Source: Melampsora larici-populina 98AG31 (lineage: Eukaryota > Basidiomycota > Pucciniomycetes > Pucciniales > Melampsoraceae). From it: 64,000 nt of DNA. Under the pieces are notes generated by a model. That model was not told where the DNA came from. It was given only the letters and a program-made list of their open reading frames with translations, and searched no databases. The stretch covers positions 1,658,658-1,722,657 of the forward strand of contig NW_006768765.1 of the NCBI RefSeq assembly GCF_000204055.1. Direction: 5' to 3'. Numbering within the stretch: position 1 is the stretch's first letter; each line of letters starts with the position of its first letter. This document shows, piece after piece, positions 59,911-64,000 of the stretch. A program made the translations under genes and the position numbers.

Positions 59911-62900
59911 CTATCTCAATTCCCCCCCCGTCTTTGCTACATCACTTAACCCCATTAACTCGCAAAACTTTCGATGCTTAGCCGGTGTTAAAGCCTTTGT
60001 CAATACATCTGCAATCATATCATCTGTTGGTACGTAAGACACTTTAATTTGTTTACTTTCCGCTAATTCTCTTAACCAGTGGTATTTAACATCAACGTGC
60101 TTTGTCCTTGATTTAAATTTTTCATTCTTTGTCAACGCTATTGCTCCTTGATTGTCGAGATTTAAGGTTGGTGCTTCATCTTGTTTAATTTCTAAATTCA
60201 TAAGTAAGTGATTAAACCAAACCATGTCCTGACCACCCTCGTAAGCCGCTCTGTACTCAGCCTCCGTTGTTGATGTTGCTACGTTTTCTTGTTTCTTACT
60301 CTTCCAGTTGACAGTACTTTCTCCTAGCATTGTAATATAACCGCCTGTAGATCTTCTAGTATATGGACATGCTGCAAAATCCGCGTCTGCATAAGCTTTT
60401 AAATTTAAATTCTTTCCTCCTAATACAATTCCTACATTTCTAGTTCCACTTAAATACCTAAGCACTCTCTTGAAAGCTTGCCAATGCGCAATGGACGGAT
60501 TATTCAGATGTTGTGATAACTGTGATACAACAAATGAAATATCTGGCCTCGTCGCATTATTCAGGTACATCAACATTCCAACTGCATGTCTATAATTTTC
60601 TTTTAACTCTATGAATTCATCTACCTCCTCCTTTGTACCTGGAACTAAATAACTACCTGGAATCATTGGACATCCGACCGGTTTGCTTTCTGACATGTTG
60701 TACTCCTCCAATAAATTATTAATGTATTGATTTTGTGATAGAGTAATTGTCTTGTTTAAGCGATCCCTAGTCACCTTCATTCCTAAAATATATTTGTAGT
60801 CGACGTCTTCGTCCATTTGAAATCTTTCGGTGATTAATCTTTTGAATCTTCCAAAATCGTCAGTCGCAATTGTCATATCATCAACGTGTACATGAACAAA
60901 GCATTTCCAGTTTGAATCCGTCGAGATGAACAAGCTTGGATCGGAAGAAGATGGTAGAAGTGAAATTGATTTGAAAAACGCTTTAAGACAATCGTACCAT
61001 ACTTTAGGTGCTTGTTTTAGACCGTATAAAGCTTGATTTAATTTTAACACTGATTTTAAAGTAGCGCCTGGAATGTGTAGGCCTTTTGGTATCCTAATAA
61101 AGATAACTTCTTGCGGTGAACCATTCAGAAAAGCAGCTACAGCGTCCATCTGATGTACTTCCAAGTCATGTACAGCCGCCATGGTGTTCAAGGTCCTTAA
61201 AGTTGCTAACTTTCCAGTAGGCGCAAATGTTTCGTTATAATCTTCACCATATTCTTGAGCAAAACCTTGTGCACATAATCTAGCTTTGAATTTGATCAAT
61301 TCACCATCTCCACCCATTTTCCTCTTGAAAACCCATGTCGTTCCGATTGCATTCTTGCCTGGCGGTAACTCACACAAATCCCACACATGTCTTCGATCCA
61401 TATTTGCAAGTTTGTTATCTATAGCCTTTCGCCAATCAAATGCATTGTCAGACTTTAGTGCTTGTAAGTATGTTTTGGGATCAATTTCAACTTGAGCTAC
61501 TCGTGCTGTTACATTAGCGAATTCATGATGATGAGCCATGTATCGAGTGGCTCGAGCCAAGTGACGTTGCGCGATACGGTTCAAACGTCGAGCTTCATGA
61601 GAACGATGCCGTTTAGCGTCTGGCGGTAAGATGTTTATTGGATCGATTGCGCTTGAAATGTCCTTGGGTGCTGGAATTGACGCAAGTTGCCAATCCCACT
61701 CTCGTTTCCCAGGAATGATGGGTGGGACGATTTCAGGATTTGGAAGATTTGGTACCCGATGTTCAATCTGCATCGAAATGTCTCCGACTCGAACTAGTTG
61801 ATTGTTCAGTGAATTCGAAGGAAATGTTAATTGACCTTCTGAGTGAACTACCAGTTGATCTTCTGATGAACTTGACGGATCAGGCGTGTCATCAAGTCGC
61901 TGGTCTGAAGCTTGTAAAACTCGTGTAAGCGTAGTCTCTTCAGACATGGGATTGTCTGAAGCTTGTAAAACTCGCGGCAACGCAGTCTCTTCAGGCATAG
62001 GCGCTTGTGATGAATTTGGATTGTGTGTTGGTCCCGGTGATGTTGAAAGCGAAGAGGTTGTATCATCAATACATGAGTTGGTCGTACTTTCAAATGTTTC
62101 TTCAAAACAATTAATGCTTTCCTTATTTGTGATTCCGGGAAAACAATCCACGTCGAATGTGACGTCATGTGAGAAAACCGTCTTTCCAGAATCTAGTCGA
62201 ATGCGATAGTTCTTCATGCCTAGTTGATAGCCTAAAAGAATGCCTTTGACACTTGTGTTGTCAAATTTCTTCCGGAACTGTTTGGGAACTAACACATATG
62301 CACGACATCCAAACGGTTTTAATCTTGCAAAGTCAAACTTTCTTCCAAACCAAAGTTCATAAGGAGTTTGGTCATCGATTTTCTCCATAGGCGTGATATT
62401 CTCAAGAAAAAGTGCCGTGCTGACAGCTTCTCCCCAAAAAGAATGAGGAAGGTGAGATTGTAAAAGAAGAGTTTGAGCCTTCTTAGTCGTAGTGTGATTT
62501 CCACGTTCAGACACCGAGTTTTGTTGAAGGGTGTATGGAGCACTTAGGTATGAGATTGTTCCATCTTCCTCTAGCCACTTACCAAATTCATTGGAAATAT
62601 ACTCACCACCTTGGTCATTGACCAAACTAACAATCTTACAATTATGCAAATTCTCAACCTCACCCTTGAACTTGATAAAACATGAGAAAGTCTCGGATTT
62701 AGATTTCATGATATACACATATTTGTAATTGGTGAAAGAATCTGTAAGCTTGAAATAATAAAGGCCACCACCTTCAGATACAACTGAGATTCTACCACTC
62801 AAATCACTGTGTACAACTTCTAATGGAAAGGTGGTTTTTGGAAGTGTACCGGAATATGAAAGTCGATGTCCTTTTGAGAGCATACATTCTTCACATACCC

Positions 62901-63996
62901 AATGATCCGGCGCATGAACTCCATACATAATGTTTAGCCGTCGAGGATTGGTGTGTCCTGAACCCCTGTGTAAAACGGTGTAATCAGAAAGAGTCGTTTT
63001 GTTGCATGTAAGAGAAATTGACGTGCCTAAGCTAGCATCTAATTCAATGATTCTGTTCCTGATTTGACCACGAAAACCAGGCTTGCCTTCCTTCATCATT
63101 GCGATTATTCCTTTTTCATGTATAAAGTTATAACCATCATTCAGAAGACAACCCATACTAATCAATGGATTACTGAGATTGGGAACGTGATAAGCCGGTA
63201 AAATGATTTCTTCACCCAAAGAGTTACAAATGATATCTCCTTTGCCAGCAATGTGTATTACTCCTCCATCAGCAATAGATACATCAGAATGAGCTTCGAC
63301 GTAGTTGATGAAAAGTTCGCGATTAGAGATCATGTGATCCGAGCAAGCGCTGTCGAGTAAGATGTTACTGCCGTTTTCTTTATAATGACAAGATAAGGCA
63401 GATGTTTCAATTATGTCATCCACGTATGCAGCTTGTAAGACAGCAGTCGTTGCACGTGATCGACTCGGAACATTAGCTGGACGTAAGTTTGGGAATTGAA
63501 TCCAGCAAGATTCTAATTTGTGACCAGTCACAGCAGGATTGTGTCGACCATTTGAACAGGTGGGATATGGGTACCGTCGACCTGATTGACGTGGTGGTGG
63601 TCGACTCGTAGCCAGTGCTGTGGAATTGGAGTCATTTCGGTGTCGCTCGTTGTATTTGACTAGATGAGCGTCGAGAGTATCCAAGACTACCTTCGTCTTT
63701 AAAGGACGTTTGGTATCGAGGATGGCAATTGTAGTCTCCATAGTGTTGGGTAACTTGCCGACAATGGTTTCAGACATTAATTCTTGAATGTCTTCGGTGA
63801 AGTTGATGCCGCAAGCGTGCATAGTGGCCAGCGCGAATCTCGTATCTTTGATATATTGAGATAGAGATTGATAGATGATTCAAGCAAAGGAAGAATATGC
63901 TCTGCCTTTACTTCCCGAAGTCGTGGACTGGAATTTTTCTTTCATAAGTATCCAGATATCCAAAGGTTTACTGATGAGACCTTCGGATTCAACCAT
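59911..63996 (-). CDS. Copia gag-pol polyprotein, with one in-frame stop in gag
   Basis: The main frame 63822-59911 encodes 1303 residues. Upstream, the same frame continues to the window edge, broken only by TGA at 63882-63880 (reads SSFA, stop, IIYQSLSQYIKDTRFALATM), which looks like a single nonsense change in gag. Domains in order are as follows. A zinc-knuckle-like CX4HX6HX4C is at residues 89-106. The aspartic protease has LLDSACSDHM (Asp near 157, with Ser-Ala instead of the usual Ser-Gly). The integrase has a CEEC knuckle, Asp in VVHSDLSG, Asp in VNDQGGEY and Glu in VSERGNHT. The reverse transcriptase runs from WVFKRKMGGDGEL to VHVDDMTIA. RNase H has AYADADFA, TEAEY and LDNQGA. The domain order gag-PR-IN-RT-RH identifies copia. 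The pol frame is intact. Confidence 0.92.
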
Positions 63997-64000
63997 GATT

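Larger units (their letters stand above)
59517..64000 (-). mobile_element. Ty1/copia LTR retrotransposon, 3' part (5' end beyond the window)
   Basis: Minus-strand gag-pol (59911-64000) ends at a polypurine tract of eight G (59922-59929), followed by TGAGATAG, a plausible start of the 3' LTR at about 59918. The LTR region contains TATAAAAGG (59819-59827 in complement) and a 113-base segment present twice (59517-59629 and 59672-59784). The low-coordinate end of the LTR could not be fixed, and the 5' LTR lies outside the window, so the LTR pair cannot be compared. Confidence 0.85.

Overview
The window looks like an AT-rich nuclear contig of a basidiomycete rust fungus (Pucciniales, possibly Melampsora-like; inferred). 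The evidence is many short introns of about 50-150 bases with GTAAGT/GTTAGT donors, conserved housekeeping genes of fungal type, a clustered family of small cysteine-rich secreted proteins, and dense transposons (PIF/Harbinger, Ty1/copia, several small inverted-repeat elements). All exon structures were assembled by hand from reading frames and splice signals. There is no transcript evidence.

Left part (1-32,000). The edge holds the 5' part of a Harbinger-type transposase (1-515, minus). A convergent pair of paralogous low-complexity proteins of unknown role follows (1438-2486 plus, 3578-4719 minus). Next come a 14-exon cohesin subunit gene SCC3/STAG (6479-12684, minus) and a RING-H2 protein (13674-14234, minus). 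Two ten-cysteine secreted proteins (A and B) lie next to a 100-N assembly gap. After a truncated LRR-like fragment is VPS54, a GARP tether subunit with an unusually long charged tail (18665-23814, minus). Three more members of the secreted family (C, D, E) and one decayed copy follow at 24400-28757, then a predicted secreted nucleoside-hydrolase-like protein (29836-31997, minus).

Middle (33,500-42,170). A complete PIF/Harbinger element (33518-40429) has perfect 19-base terminal inverted repeats and 3-base flanking repeats. Its transposase is intact, and its opposite-strand Myb/SANT-like accessory gene carries a stop codon. Immediately beside it is a 1.57-kb inverted-repeat element (40599-42170) that contains broken fragments of an M3 metallopeptidase gene. 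This looks like a gene-capturing ('Pack-type') element.

Right part (42,170-64,000). A long gene-poor stretch holds a 0.3-kb MITE. It is followed by the mitochondrial gene OPA3 (46791-48168, plus, with an 11-base micro-exon), a GC-rich inverted-repeat element, and a GH5 steryl-glucosidase/endoglycoceramidase-like gene (49771-53494, plus). A 211-base satellite array (about 54.1-56.0 kb), another MITE, a sixth secreted-family gene F (58143-58896) and the 3' two-thirds of a Ty1/copia retrotransposon (59517-64000, minus) complete the window.

The most interesting signal is the six-gene secreted family. Its members share ten cysteines, all introns are in phase 1, and they share a conserved upstream module. 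Intron presence is mosaic: an almost identical extra intron is found only in D and F, an early intron is missing only in C and F, and C uses a GC-AG intron.
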